The notes beneath the pieces were generated by a model. The model was not told where the DNA came from, searched no databases, and was given only the letters and a program-made list of their open reading frames with translations. DNA of 45,545 nucleotides, from IMG/VR virus record IMGVR_UViG_3300048919_000233, positions 1 through 45,545 of that record; one strand, written 5' to 3'. Below are positions 24,040 through 31,850 of this stretch, in pieces. Positions within the stretch are counted from its first letter, which is position 1; each line of letters opens with the position of its first letter. The stretch comes from a virus. The translations under genes were made by a program, and so were the position numbers.

Positions 24040-25707
24040 TTAACACGGTCTTCGAAAAGCGGTGACTTTAGCGCCACCCATATTTTGTGTAAACAATGCG
24101 AACTGCGCCCAGCCGTCGGGAACATCATCATGCGGAGTTTTACCTTTCACTGAATAGCTAAGCAAAAAGCTTATCATCACCCCGTAATCACTTTTTGCTT
24201 TATAAAGGGAAGAATCTTTAAATAAAACATGCTTTTTTACCCAGTCCGCATTTACTATAATCTTTGTTTCCTTATTGCTATCAGTGAATTTTGTGGTAAT
24301 ATTGCAACGGCCATTCTTCTGCTCCACCAGTTTATTAACTTCGTACCCTACCCTGCTACCGCCGTTATTACTCTCGAACTGGCACTGCTGCAGCTTATTG
24401 TCCACGATTATCTGGGAACACCTTTCATACTGAACGCCATAGTCGGAATTATCATCACAAATACAATCGAGGCAGTAGTAATCATTTCCATATTGAGCCA
24501 CACAAGGAAGGAACATATAATCAGTACCTTTGTCCTTTGTATCACATATTCCCAGAAGAGCGTCTGGCTCCCCTAACGGTAGCGCAAGGTATCGCCTTAA
24601 TTCATCTTCATGATATAAAAGGCCTTCACGCTCAATCGGCTGGCTTTTATATAGGCACTTGTAGGAAATGTCATCCATTGCCAATGCCTGATCATTGAAG
24701 AAAGCAACTGAAAAGCCATTATATTCATAATCAAAGTTTGATTTCTCAGAAACTGGATCAATGTCTGGAACCTCAATAAATCTCACCCTGTCACTGTCAT
24801 GATACAATTTTTTTATTCTTCCAATGACATCATGGACAGACCACCTTGTCGCAATATGAATCTCCTTACAACCGTCCATCTTTCTCTGCTTGCCATCAAC
24901 ACTGTATAGGGACCAGAGTTTATCTAACCGAATTTTGTTTAATGCTTCTTCAATACCACCAATAAGATCATCACAATACAGGTACCGGTTACACCTAACC
25001 TTACCAGCATTCTTTGATCCAATAGATGTACACTGAATATTGGGGAAAGGCTTGTACTTATTGAAATTAATTGTTTCTGTCTTAGCATTTGTGCTTTGAA
25101 GTGTCACATTTGGGAATATTTCATTCCAGGTATATTCTTCTGAATTCATAGTGATATCATATATGCCGTCATAAAACATTCTCGTGATATCGCCACTATG
25201 AGAATAGAATAAGCTGAAATCATCTGGGTGTTTACCAATTACCCACGAAGCAAAGAATTTCTCCAAAGTCGTTTTCTGCGTCCCGGGTGGCATTGATATA
25301 CTTAAGATATCCAGCCTATCATCTTCCAAATCCTGCATTGCCTGAATCAACCCGTGTTTGTTTAGCTGCTCACGTTTCGGTAAATAAAATCGATCCTTTG
25401 CTTCTCGGTTCTTTTCCAGATAGATCAGATATGATTCAAATAAATATGGAGCTTCAAAATGCAAAGTCTTCCAGTACAGATCATCCCAACGGGTATCCAT
25501 TGTTTGGACAAATCTTGTGACGGCCCATTTCTTGATAAACCCAGAATAAGTCATAATGAAATCCCGGTCATCAACTGGCAGGTCAAGATTATCTTGCATT
25601 GTATATTGGAGTTCTGATAACAGAATGTTTAGAATTTCGTAAGAAGGCGGCGTATCAATCTGTCGCTTTAATTTTTTGATTATTTCTCGATGTTGCTGAA
25701 AATCCAT
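24040..25707 (-). CDS. Terminase large subunit (TerL)
   Basis: The 555-residue DNA-packaging motor protein has an N-terminal ATPase and a C-terminal RNase H-like nuclease. The Walker A-like loop SMPPGTQKTTLEKFF lies near residues 140-155, with Gln where Gly or Ser is more usual. A Walker B and coupling region follow, with YCDDLIGG (~240) and HIATRWSVHDVIGRI (~270). The nuclease has GICDTKDKGTDY (~375) and a late HDDVPDGWA (~535). The start follows AAGGAGG. Length is complete. No portal or capsid gene follows; instead come the HNH gene and a regulator. Confidence 0.9.
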   Translation of the reverse strand: MDFQQHREIIKKLKRQIDTPPSYEILNILLSELQYTMQDNLDLPVDDRDFIMTYSGFIKKWAVTRFVQTMDTRWDDLYWKTLHFEAPYLFESYLIYLEKNREAKDRFYLPKREQLNKHGLIQAMQDLEDDRLDILSISMPPGTQKTTLEKFFASWVIGKHPDDFSLFYSHSGDITRMFYDGIYDITMNSEEYTWNEIFPNVTLQSTNAKTETINFNKYKPFPNIQCTSIGSKNAGKVRCNRYLYCDDLIGGIEEALNKIRLDKLWSLYSVDGKQRKMDGCKEIHIATRWSVHDVIGRIKKLYHDSDRVRFIEVPDIDPVSEKSNFDYEYNGFSVAFFNDQALAMDDISYKCLYKSQPIEREGLLYHEDELRRYLALPLGEPDALLGICDTKDKGTDYMFLPCVAQYGNDYYCLDCICDDNSDYGVQYERCSQIIVDNKLQQCQFESNNGGSRVGYEVNKLVEQKNGRCNITTKFTDSNKETKIIVNADWVKKHVLFKDSSLYKAKSDYGVMISFLLSYSVKGKTPHDDVPDGWAQFALFTQNMGGAKVTAFRRPC

Positions 25708-25740
25708 AGAAAAAAAGCCTCCTTCCGCTTAAAAATACAA

Positions 25741-25770
25741 CGGCTCTCGGCTCTTTGGCTCTCGGCTCTG
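25741..25770. repeat. Short tandem repeat of GGCTCT units
   Basis: Four GGCTCT units occur in 30 bases between the RtcB stop and the TerL start region. They do not form a hairpin because the complement is absent. Confidence 0.6.
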
Positions 25771-25771
25771 T

Positions 25772-26968
25772 TTATTCGCTTGCTTTATAATTATATACTG
25801 GCTTTATTATTTTCTCAATATCAACGGTTTCCTTTATGTTCTGGATAATCTCCTCCATTGGCTTATACACCATAGGAGATTCATCAATAGTAGAACGATT
25901 TACAGAGGTTGTAAAAATACCTGTCATAGATATTTCAAACTCCTCTAATGAGACTTTTTCTTTTGCTTTGGATCGGCTCATTATTCGCCCGGCTCCATGA
26001 GGGGCGGAGCTATTCCAGTCATCATTCCCTTTTCCTCTCCCAATAATGGAACCATCACGCATATTGATTGGTATTAACAGTAACTCATCCTTTCTGGCTG
26101 AGATAGCACCCTTTCGCACAATGTTTGTATCATGGTCAATGTAATTATGAATTGTCTGAAATGACTTTCCCTGGGAATATTCCCAACCCATCTCCTGACA
26201 AATAATTGATGCAATGCATTCACGATTAGTTCCAGCAAAGCTCTGACAAATTTTCATGTCATGTAAGTAATGTTCCCTATCTTCTCCGATCAAATAGCAA
26301 AGTTCTTTTGGAATATTCAGTTTATCCGGCTGAAATTTACGTTTCAGTTCCTTTATAGCAGGCTCTATTTCTTTGACACGACCAGCAGTCCTATATTCCT
26401 TAATCAACTCTTGAATGACCTGTTCCAATTTCCTAGATCCCTGCATACTGTCTATGGCCACTTGCTGATATATTTCAGCTACCTGTTTACCAAGATTACG
26501 GCTCCCAGTATGAATAATCAAATATTTATTACCATCGGGATCTTCATCGACCTCTATGAAGTGATTGCCACCGCCCAATGATCCCATGCTACAGCGTAAC
26601 CAATTGATATTTTTAAGTTCGGACCTGCAATGAAGTTTTTCAATATCCGGGAAAGAAATTTCTTCTTTCCTAACATTAAGACCGGAAGGAATATTTCCAC
26701 GAATGACTGAATCAAATTTTTCGTAGTTAATATCAATTCCGCCCAGGCCAACAGCCAGCATTCCACAGCCAATATCCACGCCGACAATATTTGGAATCAC
26801 CTTGTCCCCCAGATCAGCAGTAAAACCAATTACGCAGCCTTTTCCAGCATGAACATCCGGCATTATCCGTACTTTACATTCAGCAAATGCCGGCTGTTTT
26901 ATCAACGTATAAATCTGATTCAAAGCCTCAGGCTCTATATTTTCAGTAAAGATTTTTAAATCACTCAT
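25772..26968 (-). CDS. rtcB: RNA-splicing ligase RtcB
   Basis: This 398-residue GTP- and Mn-dependent ligase joins RNA 2',3'-cyclic phosphate or 3'-phosphate ends to 5'-OH ends. The motifs are intact: DVHAGKGCVIGFTA (~41-54), GVDIGCGM with the metal Asp and Cys, GGGNHFIEV and HTGSRNLGKQ with metal His residues, HNYIDHD, and PHGAGR (~325-330) with the His that takes GMP. In bacteria RtcB is linked to repair of cleaved tRNA and rRNA. Here it lies 1 base after a zinc-ribbon gene, downstream of a KAP NTPase and two tRNAs, so repair of cut tRNA during infection or defence is a reasonable inference. Confidence 0.95.
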   Translation of the reverse strand: MSDLKIFTENIEPEALNQIYTLIKQPAFAECKVRIMPDVHAGKGCVIGFTADLGDKVIPNIVGVDIGCGMLAVGLGGIDINYEKFDSVIRGNIPSGLNVRKEEISFPDIEKLHCRSELKNINWLRCSMGSLGGGNHFIEVDEDPDGNKYLIIHTGSRNLGKQVAEIYQQVAIDSMQGSRKLEQVIQELIKEYRTAGRVKEIEPAIKELKRKFQPDKLNIPKELCYLIGEDREHYLHDMKICQSFAGTNRECIASIICQEMGWEYSQGKSFQTIHNYIDHDTNIVRKGAISARKDELLLIPINMRDGSIIGRGKGNDDWNSSAPHGAGRIMSRSKAKEKVSLEEFEISMTGIFTTSVNRSTIDESPMVYKPMEEIIQNIKETVDIEKIIKPVYNYKASE

Positions 26969-26969
26969 T

Positions 26970-27218
26970 TTACCCCTCCGTATTTACAATAAAAATCCTT
27001 TTACATTTACTATTTCGACATTGATAATTAAAATCCTTAATTTTAGCCTTTTGATTCAAAGGAAAGTGTTTCTTATTACACCAAGGGCAGTATGCCCATT
27101 TTTGGCCCTGAGCATTTGTTCTTATATCGGCTTGCCCATCAAATCCATCTTCTGGTGGATTCATGACAAGGCTGAATGCGTCATGCTCTATTGATTCAAT
27201 TACTTTACTCATGCTCAT
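26970..27218 (-). CDS. Zinc-ribbon protein linked to rtcB
   Basis: The 82-residue product has CPWC (~43-46) and CRNSKC (~67-72), a four-Cys zinc ribbon, preceded by a short helical N-terminus (MSMSKVIESIEHDAF). GAGGTG precedes the ATG. The stop is one base from the rtcB start, so the two are translated together. A zinc ribbon beside an RNA ligase could help bind RNA, but similar small ribbons are common in phages and I cannot assign a function. Confidence 0.75.
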   Translation of the reverse strand: MSMSKVIESIEHDAFSLVMNPPEDGFDGQADIRTNAQGQKWAYCPWCNKKHFPLNQKAKIKDFNYQCRNSKCKRIFIVNTEG

Positions 27219-27238
27219 TTTTCACCTCATTTTTTTCA

Positions 27239-27284
27239 ACAAAAGACCCAACCACCGAACATTAATGGTTGGATCTTTTGTTAA
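27239..27284 (-). terminator. Intrinsic terminator after the KAP NTPase gene
   Basis: A ~16-bp stem, ACAAAAGATCCAACCA with TGGTTGGGTCTTTTGT on the minus strand, flanks a short loop. It overlaps the KAP stop codon. The zinc-ribbon/rtcB pair therefore starts a new transcript or depends on readthrough. Confidence 0.7.
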
Positions 27285-28573
27285 GCCATTCTTATTCTAT
27301 TCAAGATCTTCTTTCTATCATAGATTGATATGTCAAAATTTCCTTTGTAATAAGCATCATTACTGCTTGTCGTAAACATATATTTATATAATTTGTCTAT
27401 ATTTTCAAGTATTATATCCATTTCATCATAACCACCCCATCTAATTGCAAATTCTTTCATTGACGGCACATTTGATAATACCTCTTGCAATTCAGATATT
27501 AATCTTCCAGAAGTAAACTCCCTTTCTTTTTCAATATCTACAATACTTAATGCCCATGCAATAGGTGCTAGGATATTATAACAAAATGAAGTCCCCCTAG
27601 TTATACTCAATGGCTCAACACTCTTTAATTTAGAATAATATATATTAAATTCCCTCATAGAAAATTTATAATAATTTCCAATATCAATTGCAATATTTTG
27701 ACTAGCTAGTGCTGAATTTCTGCTAATATCGATAAAATCAAAATAACTATCTACATTTATTTTTTCTAAAGAGAATTGAAATTCAAAAAACCGGTTTAGA
27801 TATGTCGATGCATTAAATTCAGCTCCATAAAAACTTTTTACCGTATGAACTAATTGAGCCTTATTTGTCGCAAATATAAATATGACTCTATCATCGTCAA
27901 AAAAATGCTTTATGCGTTCCAATAGTTTAATAGCATAACTTGGTCTACATCTATCCAATTCATCTATTATTACTAGAAGTTTATCGCAATTTTCATTAAT
28001 AATTTCATCAAGGATATCTTTTAACAACGTCTTAGTTTTTTCTATGGAATATACCTCATCTAATTCATCTGACATATTAAACAATTCTTCAATATTAATA
28101 TCCACCCCCATTAGCTTCATGAAATTTTCAGATATTATCATTGCTTTATTAAGGAGATTCTTCTTCTTGGTCAAATCGTCACTTACATATCCATTGATAA
28201 TTAAGTTATACATCAATGACAAAATAGGATTAGGGTGATCATCAAAAAGCCATGCATCGTAATATATCGGAATAAAAGTCTTATCCATACTTATTTGATT
28301 GCCATCAATCAACCCTGTTAGCACGTCATTATTGTCACTAGAAGGGACTCTTTCAAATGAACTTTCTCTTAAATAATTCAATAACAAAGCCGATTGCTTT
28401 ACAAAAAAAGTTTTTCCATCTCCCCAATTAGCGTCTAATGAAATCTTAGCGGACCCCTCAATATTATCCAATAATCTTAAAAAATCAAACACTTCACTAT
28501 TTCTACCTATTGGGTTGGTGACTAATGTTTTAATTATATTGGTTTCAATAGCATCCAATTCGTATTTTTTCAT
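27281..28573 (-). CDS. KAP-family P-loop NTPase
   Basis: The 430-residue product starts MKKYELDAIETNIIKT at 28573, behind GGAGG; the longer frame has no site. Walker A is DANWGDGKTFFVK (~46-58) and Walker B is LLVIIDELDRCRP (~215), followed by FIFATNKAQLVHTVK, all diagnostic of KAP NTPases. Many family members are membrane-linked and some act in phage exclusion or anti-phage systems; this one shows no clear membrane helix pair, so it is probably cytoplasmic. The gene is AT-rich compared with TerL. It follows tRNA-Met by 80 bases and precedes the rtcB pair. Its partner is unknown. Confidence 0.9.
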   Translation of the reverse strand: MKKYELDAIETNIIKTLVTNPIGRNSEVFDFLRLLDNIEGSAKISLDANWGDGKTFFVKQSALLLNYLRESSFERVPSSDNNDVLTGLIDGNQISMDKTFIPIYYDAWLFDDHPNPILSLMYNLIINGYVSDDLTKKKNLLNKAMIISENFMKLMGVDINIEELFNMSDELDEVYSIEKTKTLLKDILDEIINENCDKLLVIIDELDRCRPSYAIKLLERIKHFFDDDRVIFIFATNKAQLVHTVKSFYGAEFNASTYLNRFFEFQFSLEKINVDSYFDFIDISRNSALASQNIAIDIGNYYKFSMREFNIYYSKLKSVEPLSITRGTSFCYNILAPIAWALSIVDIEKEREFTSGRLISELQEVLSNVPSMKEFAIRWGGYDEMDIILENIDKLYKYMFTTSSNDAYYKGNFDISIYDRKKILNRIRMA

Positions 28574-28653
28574 ATGTACCTCCATAGATTTACCTCTTAA
28601 CATAATACCGCAAAATCTTCCAACCATCAATATTCAATTTCCAATGTACAAAA

Positions 28654-28726
28654 TGTACCTTCTGGGATTCGAACCCAGGGCCGTCCGGTTATGAGCCGGG
28701 TGCGCTGACCGCTGCGCTAAAGGTAC
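28654..28726 (-). tRNA. tRNA-Met/Ile2 (anticodon CAT)
   Basis: The 73-base cloverleaf has acceptor GTACCTT/AAGGTAC, D arm GCGC...GCGC, anticodon arm CCGG-loop CTCATAA-CCGG, and T arm CTGGG-TTCGAAT-CCCAG. The first anticodon stem pair is a C-A mismatch. CCA is not encoded. CAT could be elongator Met or, after lysidine modification, Ile2. Confidence 0.9.
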
Positions 28727-28734
28727 AGTGTAGT

Positions 28735-28830
28735 TTTCCCTTGTTCCGTACAAGTCGGAGCTTCACTACCGCCGGTCGTAAACGCCTGATTTGCTACCGT
28801 TTATCACAGAGTCGTTTGAAATCAGGGAAA
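28735..28830 (-). ncRNA. Candidate pseudoknotted RNA between the two tRNAs
   Basis: On the minus strand an outer stem TTTCCC(T)/(A)GGGAAA (28830-28824 with 28741-28735) encloses CCTGATTT/AAATCAGG (28826-28819 with 28792-28785). AAACG (28817-28813) can pair with CGTTT (28784-28780), which crosses the previous stem and makes a pseudoknot. A CTTGT-acgga-ACAAG hairpin precedes the last arm. It fills almost the whole gap between the tRNAs. No known tRNA or ribozyme core is visible. Function unknown. Confidence 0.45.
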
Positions 28831-28846
28831 GTCAACACATCTCGAG

Positions 28847-28918
28847 AGGGGATTATCGGATTCGAACCGATGTACATAGGTTAACAGCCTATTGCTATGC
28901 CATCTCAGCTAAATCCCC
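28847..28918 (-). tRNA. tRNA-Asn (GTT)
   Basis: The cloverleaf has acceptor GGGGATT/AATCCCC, anticodon arm ATAGG-CTGTTAA-CCTAT and T arm ATCGG-TTCGAAT-CCGAT. The discriminator base is T, unusual for Asn (normally G), and CCA is not encoded. Confidence 0.93.
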
Positions 28919-29062
28919 ATACTTGGCAGCCTTTTCAGCAACTTACTGCCATAATTGAGTTGCTATTGGCCTACGGAAGAATGATTTTTATTACTAGGCA
29001 CTTGATGTTGTTCGGTATACAAAATATTATTCATTGTTTACAGTTACACATCTTCCGCTTTT

Positions 29063-29133
29063 GGCACCATCTATACCGGGTGCCTCGATCTGTCTGCTTC
29101 ACAGGTCAATGCATGACCCTGTGAAGCCAGACA
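29063..29133. other. Two adjacent hairpins, one 18 bp long
   Basis: GGCACC...GGTGCC (29063-29084) is followed by TGTCTG-CTTCACAG-GTCA (29091-29108) pairing with TGAC-C-CTGTGAAG-C-CAGACA (29114-29133) with two bulged C residues. Neither strand has a following T-run, so it is not a simple terminator. No convincing gene covers 28919-29323; only short minus-strand frames of about 40 codons are present. Confidence 0.5.
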
Positions 29134-29323
29134 TGGTTGCTCCTTTATGAATTGCACCCATTCTGTAACAAAAAACAGGACAATTCCGAAATATGTAATA
29201 ATCAATTCCTTCTTTAACCTCCATAGCTCTTTTTCCAGCAACAGCATACACCGATTACCATCAAGTTAATCTCTTTTTCAGTATTTCAACCCACAAGAAC
29301 GTAACAGTCCTTGACACAAGCAT

Positions 29324-29494
29324 TTACTTCCATATAAGTACCAAGGCCATAACATACATAATTGCCATAATGCCAAATCCAATAACCGTTGCCTTATCTC
29401 TTTTCCAGATCAGACCTCGTGAAAACCAAAGAATGAAAATCACCATGAATACATTCCAGACTGTTACAATCCATTTCAATGCTTCCAAATCCAT
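29324..29494 (-). CDS. Small two-helix membrane protein, 56 residues
   Basis: The frame starts MDLEALKWIVTVWNVF behind AGGGGTG and has two hydrophobic segments (WIVTVWNVFMVIFILWF and TVIGFGIMAIMYVMALVLIW) joined by a basic turn (RGLIWKRDK). It begins 6 bases after the stop of the next gene and is probably co-transcribed. Its size and topology resemble a small phage inner-membrane protein; a holin is possible but the position far from any lysin argues against it. Confidence 0.6.
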   Translation of the reverse strand: MDLEALKWIVTVWNVFMVIFILWFSRGLIWKRDKATVIGFGIMAIMYVMALVLIWK

Positions 29495-29499
29495 CACCC

Positions 29500-29892
29500 C
29501 TATTTCAAATCTGTCAAATCAAATACGATACCCTGGCAATACGACTGCCCGTCCTCATAAATCATGAAGGTTTCATGGGGGATGTCCGTTTTATACGTCC
29601 AGGTAATGACATTCCCATTTTCATCTATTGCGGACTTATCGCACCAAAGAGCTTCAATACAGTTCGCACGCTCTGAATCATCTTGTGCTACTCCATTCCG
29701 GTCGAAGAATACCTTTCCACCGTCAAAGCAACCGCCCTCATCATAAATGGCTCCGTCAAATTCCATCAAATCATCAGACGCACCACTGACGATAACTAGG
29801 CCAGATTCTTTTGCCCCCCGTCTAACGTCCCGAAAGGGTTCATAGCCATATTCCCGGCCATCAATAAGCCTTGCCAATGCTTTCTTATTCAT
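29500..29892 (-). CDS. Conserved phage protein (GASDDLMEF family)
   Basis: The product has 130 residues. It contains LIDGREYGYEP near the start and LVIVSGASDDLMEFDGAIYDE (~residues 32-52), a pattern common in small proteins of Firmicutes phages, often in early or packaging-adjacent operons. The C-terminal part (TWTYKTDIPHETFMIYEDG) is beta-rich. It overlaps the stop of the alpha-CTD-like gene by 4 bases, so translation is coupled. Function unknown. Confidence 0.75.
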   Translation of the reverse strand: MNKKALARLIDGREYGYEPFRDVRRGAKESGLVIVSGASDDLMEFDGAIYDEGGCFDGGKVFFDRNGVAQDDSERANCIEALWCDKSAIDENGNVITWTYKTDIPHETFMIYEDGQSYCQGIVFDLTDLK

Positions 29893-30281
29893 GAGGAGTC
29901 CCTTTCTAAAAGCTCATACTTTTCCAGTTTCTCTGCCAATTCATCTAACGACTGCTGAGTAAATTTTTTTATTTTCAGCAAGTCCCCTGAATATATATTG
30001 CGGAGCTGGCTCACCGTATTTATACCGGCACGTTTTAAGCAGACATATGTACGAATTGTAAGGTCCAGATTGTCAATGCTGCCCATGTCAGATTCAATAC
30101 CAACAATCCTATTTGCCAGTTCTACTGCCATCTGGTCATAAGGGATTGAGCCATCGGTTTCCTGCAGATAGCCATAAATAGAAGCCATTAGGGCATTGTA
30201 CCAGTCACCTTTCTGCATAAATTCAGTTCGTATAATCTCCGCTGCTTCTTGGAGTTGATGATATTTAATATTATCAAACAT
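29889..30281 (-). CDS. RNA polymerase alpha C-terminal-domain-like protein
   Basis: The product has 130 residues from ATG at 30281, behind GGAGG; the longer frame runs antisense into the divergent gene. The C-terminal ~60 residues, LDLTIRTYVCLKRAGINT followed by VSQLRNIYSGDLLKIKKFTQQSLDEL, match the helix-hairpin-helix alpha-CTD of RpoA (L-S-V-R-x-x-N-C-L-K-x-A-x-I). The N-terminal half is helical and unidentified. A phage protein with this domain could bind promoter DNA or sigma factors to redirect host polymerase. It is divergent from 30367. Confidence 0.75.
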   Translation of the reverse strand: MFDNIKYHQLQEAAEIIRTEFMQKGDWYNALMASIYGYLQETDGSIPYDQMAVELANRIVGIESDMGSIDNLDLTIRTYVCLKRAGINTVSQLRNIYSGDLLKIKKFTQQSLDELAEKLEKYELLERDSS

Positions 30282-30366
30282 GTGATTCCTCCTAAAACAA
30301 AATTTATATTTCTCTCTTATAAGACAATATGATATAATTAACTCAACGATAGTGGAGGTAATTACT

Positions 30367-30900
30367 ATGATAGAATATTTAAACGATATACGAAAAGCTA
30401 TTGAAAATGACTGTTGGTATTCTGCACTTGCATTGGCACTTACATTACCCGATATTTGTGGTGAAATCGAATTTCCGCAAATCACTAGTGTAGGGAAAAG
30501 ATATCGACAATGGTTTCTAAATCACATTGAAAATAATAAGTACTTTATTGTTTCCGGTCATAATATTTTTTCTTCAAAAGAATGTTATGAACTAAGATGT
30601 TCTTTTTTGCATTCTCATTCATATGACATTGAAAGTTTGTATCTTAAAGAATCTGTCAAAAATGTAAAAGGAACATATTTTTCAATTAAAAACAAGTTTG
30701 AATTATATGCCTCAAATGATGGAACTGGCGCTAAAAGAAATTTTTCTAATGATTACTCGACACGTATTCAAACACGCAAAATACGTATAAATGTCTATTA
30801 TCTCTGTATTGTTTTATGTGATGAAGCAGAAAAATTTTATAACACCAACAAACAAATGTTAAATAACGTATCCATTAACTCAATCAAGATTATTAACTAA
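30367..30900 (+). CDS. Hypothetical protein of the MIEYLND...ALALTLPDICG type
   Basis: The product has 177 residues from the ATG at 30367, with GGAGG 8 bases upstream and a TATAAT -10-like box about 30 bases before it. The N-terminus (EYLNDIRKAIENDCWYSALA...LTLPDICGEI) resembles a family found scattered in bacterial genomes and mobile elements whose function is unknown to me. LRCSFLHSHSYD in the middle places Arg and His close together, as in HEPN-like folds, but the match is weak. It is a lone plus-strand gene in the early region. Confidence 0.7.
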   Translation: MIEYLNDIRKAIENDCWYSALALALTLPDICGEIEFPQITSVGKRYRQWFLNHIENNKYFIVSGHNIFSSKECYELRCSFLHSHSYDIESLYLKESVKNVKGTYFSIKNKFELYASNDGTGAKRNFSNDYSTRIQTRKIRINVYYLCIVLCDEAEKFYNTNKQMLNNVSINSIKIIN

Positions 30901-31039
30901 AACCAATATAATCGTTTTTGTATTTATCTATTTCCAGTGAAATGTACAGTTCTTCTCCACAGCAATCAACATCTACTATTTTTGAGAGAAATTGAAATCC
31001 ATCTTCTAGAAAAGGCCTTTTTTTATTTTTGAAAATTTT
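30893..31039 (-). pseudogene. Remnant reading frame without a start
   Basis: Forty-eight codons (for example EDGFQFLSKIVDVDCCGEE and LEIDKYKNDYIGFS) are open after a TGA and lack any ATG, GTG or TTG. The residue pattern looks coding. It overlaps the end of the plus-strand gene. Probably the 3' part of a broken gene. Confidence 0.25.
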
Positions 31040-31095
31040 TCAAAATCACTTTCCTAAAGACAATTTCCACCGGACAACCTACAAGCAGTTTGATA

Positions 31096-31299
31096 TTATT
31101 TAAAATCAATTCTGTAGAGGTCTTTATCTCTTAGCTTTCTAAAATAAATCGTGGACCCTACATCCCGGTATTCTTTTAATTCTATTAACCACTTTGCTAA
31201 TTGTTCGTGGTCTTTTCCGCATTGTGTGCAGCGGTTTTCTATAGCTTTTTCTTTACAGTGCTGAATAGCTTCATCAATGTCCATATTATTATCAGACAT
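31096..31299 (-). CDS. Small conserved phage protein with a Cys pair
   Basis: The product has 67 residues starting MSDNNMDIDEAIQHCKEKA and containing ENRCTQCGKDHEQLAKWLIELKEYRD, a pattern very common in small phage proteins. The helical protein has a CxxC that may hold zinc with the preceding HC. Its start lies inside the end of the upstream gene (61-base overlap). Function unknown. Confidence 0.7.
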   Translation of the reverse strand: MSDNNMDIDEAIQHCKEKAIENRCTQCGKDHEQLAKWLIELKEYRDVGSTIYFRKLRDKDLYRIDFK

Positions 31300-31514
31300 T
31301 CCAACAATTCCCAAAACCTTTTTCTGGCTTTATCAGGATCCATTCTTATCCATTTTCTATCTTCCATTACTGACAAAACTTCTACCCAATCAAGACCACC
31401 ACGTTCCGCAAGTCTTTTAATCGTTTGACCATGGTTGGACATTGCTTGTTTTTCATGTCGGGCAATTGCTTCCCACGGTATAGTGAACCTTGTTCCAAGG
31501 ATAGGAAACTCCAT
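31239..31514 (-). CDS. Small conserved phage protein (IPWEAIARHEKQA type)
   Basis: The product has 91 residues. FTIPWEAIARHEKQAMSNHG followed by QTIKRLAERGGLDW is a frequent motif in Firmicutes phages. The last ~20 residues (LIIIWTLMKLFSTVKKKL) are translated from DNA that encodes the next gene in another frame, so the original C-terminus probably ended near FWELLE and was extended by a small deletion. GGAG lies upstream of the ATG. Function unknown. Confidence 0.75.
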   Translation of the reverse strand: MEFPILGTRFTIPWEAIARHEKQAMSNHGQTIKRLAERGGLDWVEVLSVMEDRKWIRMDPDKARKRFWELLECLIIIWTLMKLFSTVKKKL

Positions 31515-31562
31515 GTTAACTTCTCCTTTTTATAAAATCTAAATCAGATTAAACGCTTATGC

Positions 31563-31588
31563 ATCCTTTCAGGAAAGACCTTTTTTAT
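31563..31588. repeat. 26-base direct repeat, copy 1
   Basis: ATCCTTTCAGGAAAGACC followed by TTTTTTAT. The second copy at 31825-31850 differs only by a GA/AG exchange. The pair flanks the gene at 31585-31818, one copy at its stop and the other at its ribosome binding site. Confidence 0.8.
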
Positions 31589-31818
31589 AATAAAGAATTT
31601 TTTTGAAAATATTTACGACTAAAAATACTATCCTTGTGGCATATGAACAACCCATCTATCTTTAAATAACCCTTTTTATTTGGTTCAACTACGTCTCCAG
31701 ATTTAATTCTCATTATTACTGATACGCATTGATCATCATCTATTTCCCAACTATGCTTATAACCCAATATATATAGTTTATCTTTTGTGCAGATATACTT
31801 CTCGGAACACTCTGCCAT
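31585..31818 (-). CDS. Hypothetical protein, 77 residues
   Basis: The product begins MAECSEKYICTKDKLYILGY and reads as a small beta-rich protein (IMRIKSGDVVEPNKKGYLKI). It has AAAGGATAAGGC before the ATG. No membrane segment. It lies between two 26-base direct repeats, so it may be a duplicated or inserted cassette. I do not recognise it. Confidence 0.55.
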   Translation of the reverse strand: MAECSEKYICTKDKLYILGYKHSWEIDDDQCVSVIMRIKSGDVVEPNKKGYLKIDGLFICHKDSIFSRKYFQKNSLL

Positions 31819-31824
31819 TGCCTT

Positions 31825-31850
31825 ATCCTTTCAGGAAAAGCCTTTTTTAT
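31825..31850. repeat. 26-base direct repeat, copy 2
   Basis: Second copy of the repeat at 31563-31588. It includes the ribosome binding site region of the gene at 31585-31818. The following 31851-32220 shows no gene I can support; a 13-codon in-frame tail follows the stop of the next gene. Confidence 0.8.

Noticed and set aside
24040-25707. TerL inactivated by Gln in the Walker A-like loop
   Set aside because: The protein is full length with intact nuclease motifs, and variation at this loop position occurs in phage terminases, so loss of activity cannot be claimed.
28735-28830. Hammerhead or HDV-like ribozyme
   Set aside because: The hammerhead core CTGATGA...GAAA is absent and the stem order does not match the HDV nested double pseudoknot.
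29324-29494. Holin
   Set aside because: Two membrane helices fit, but there is no lysin beside it and the gene lies in the early/tRNA region, so I leave it as a small membrane protein.
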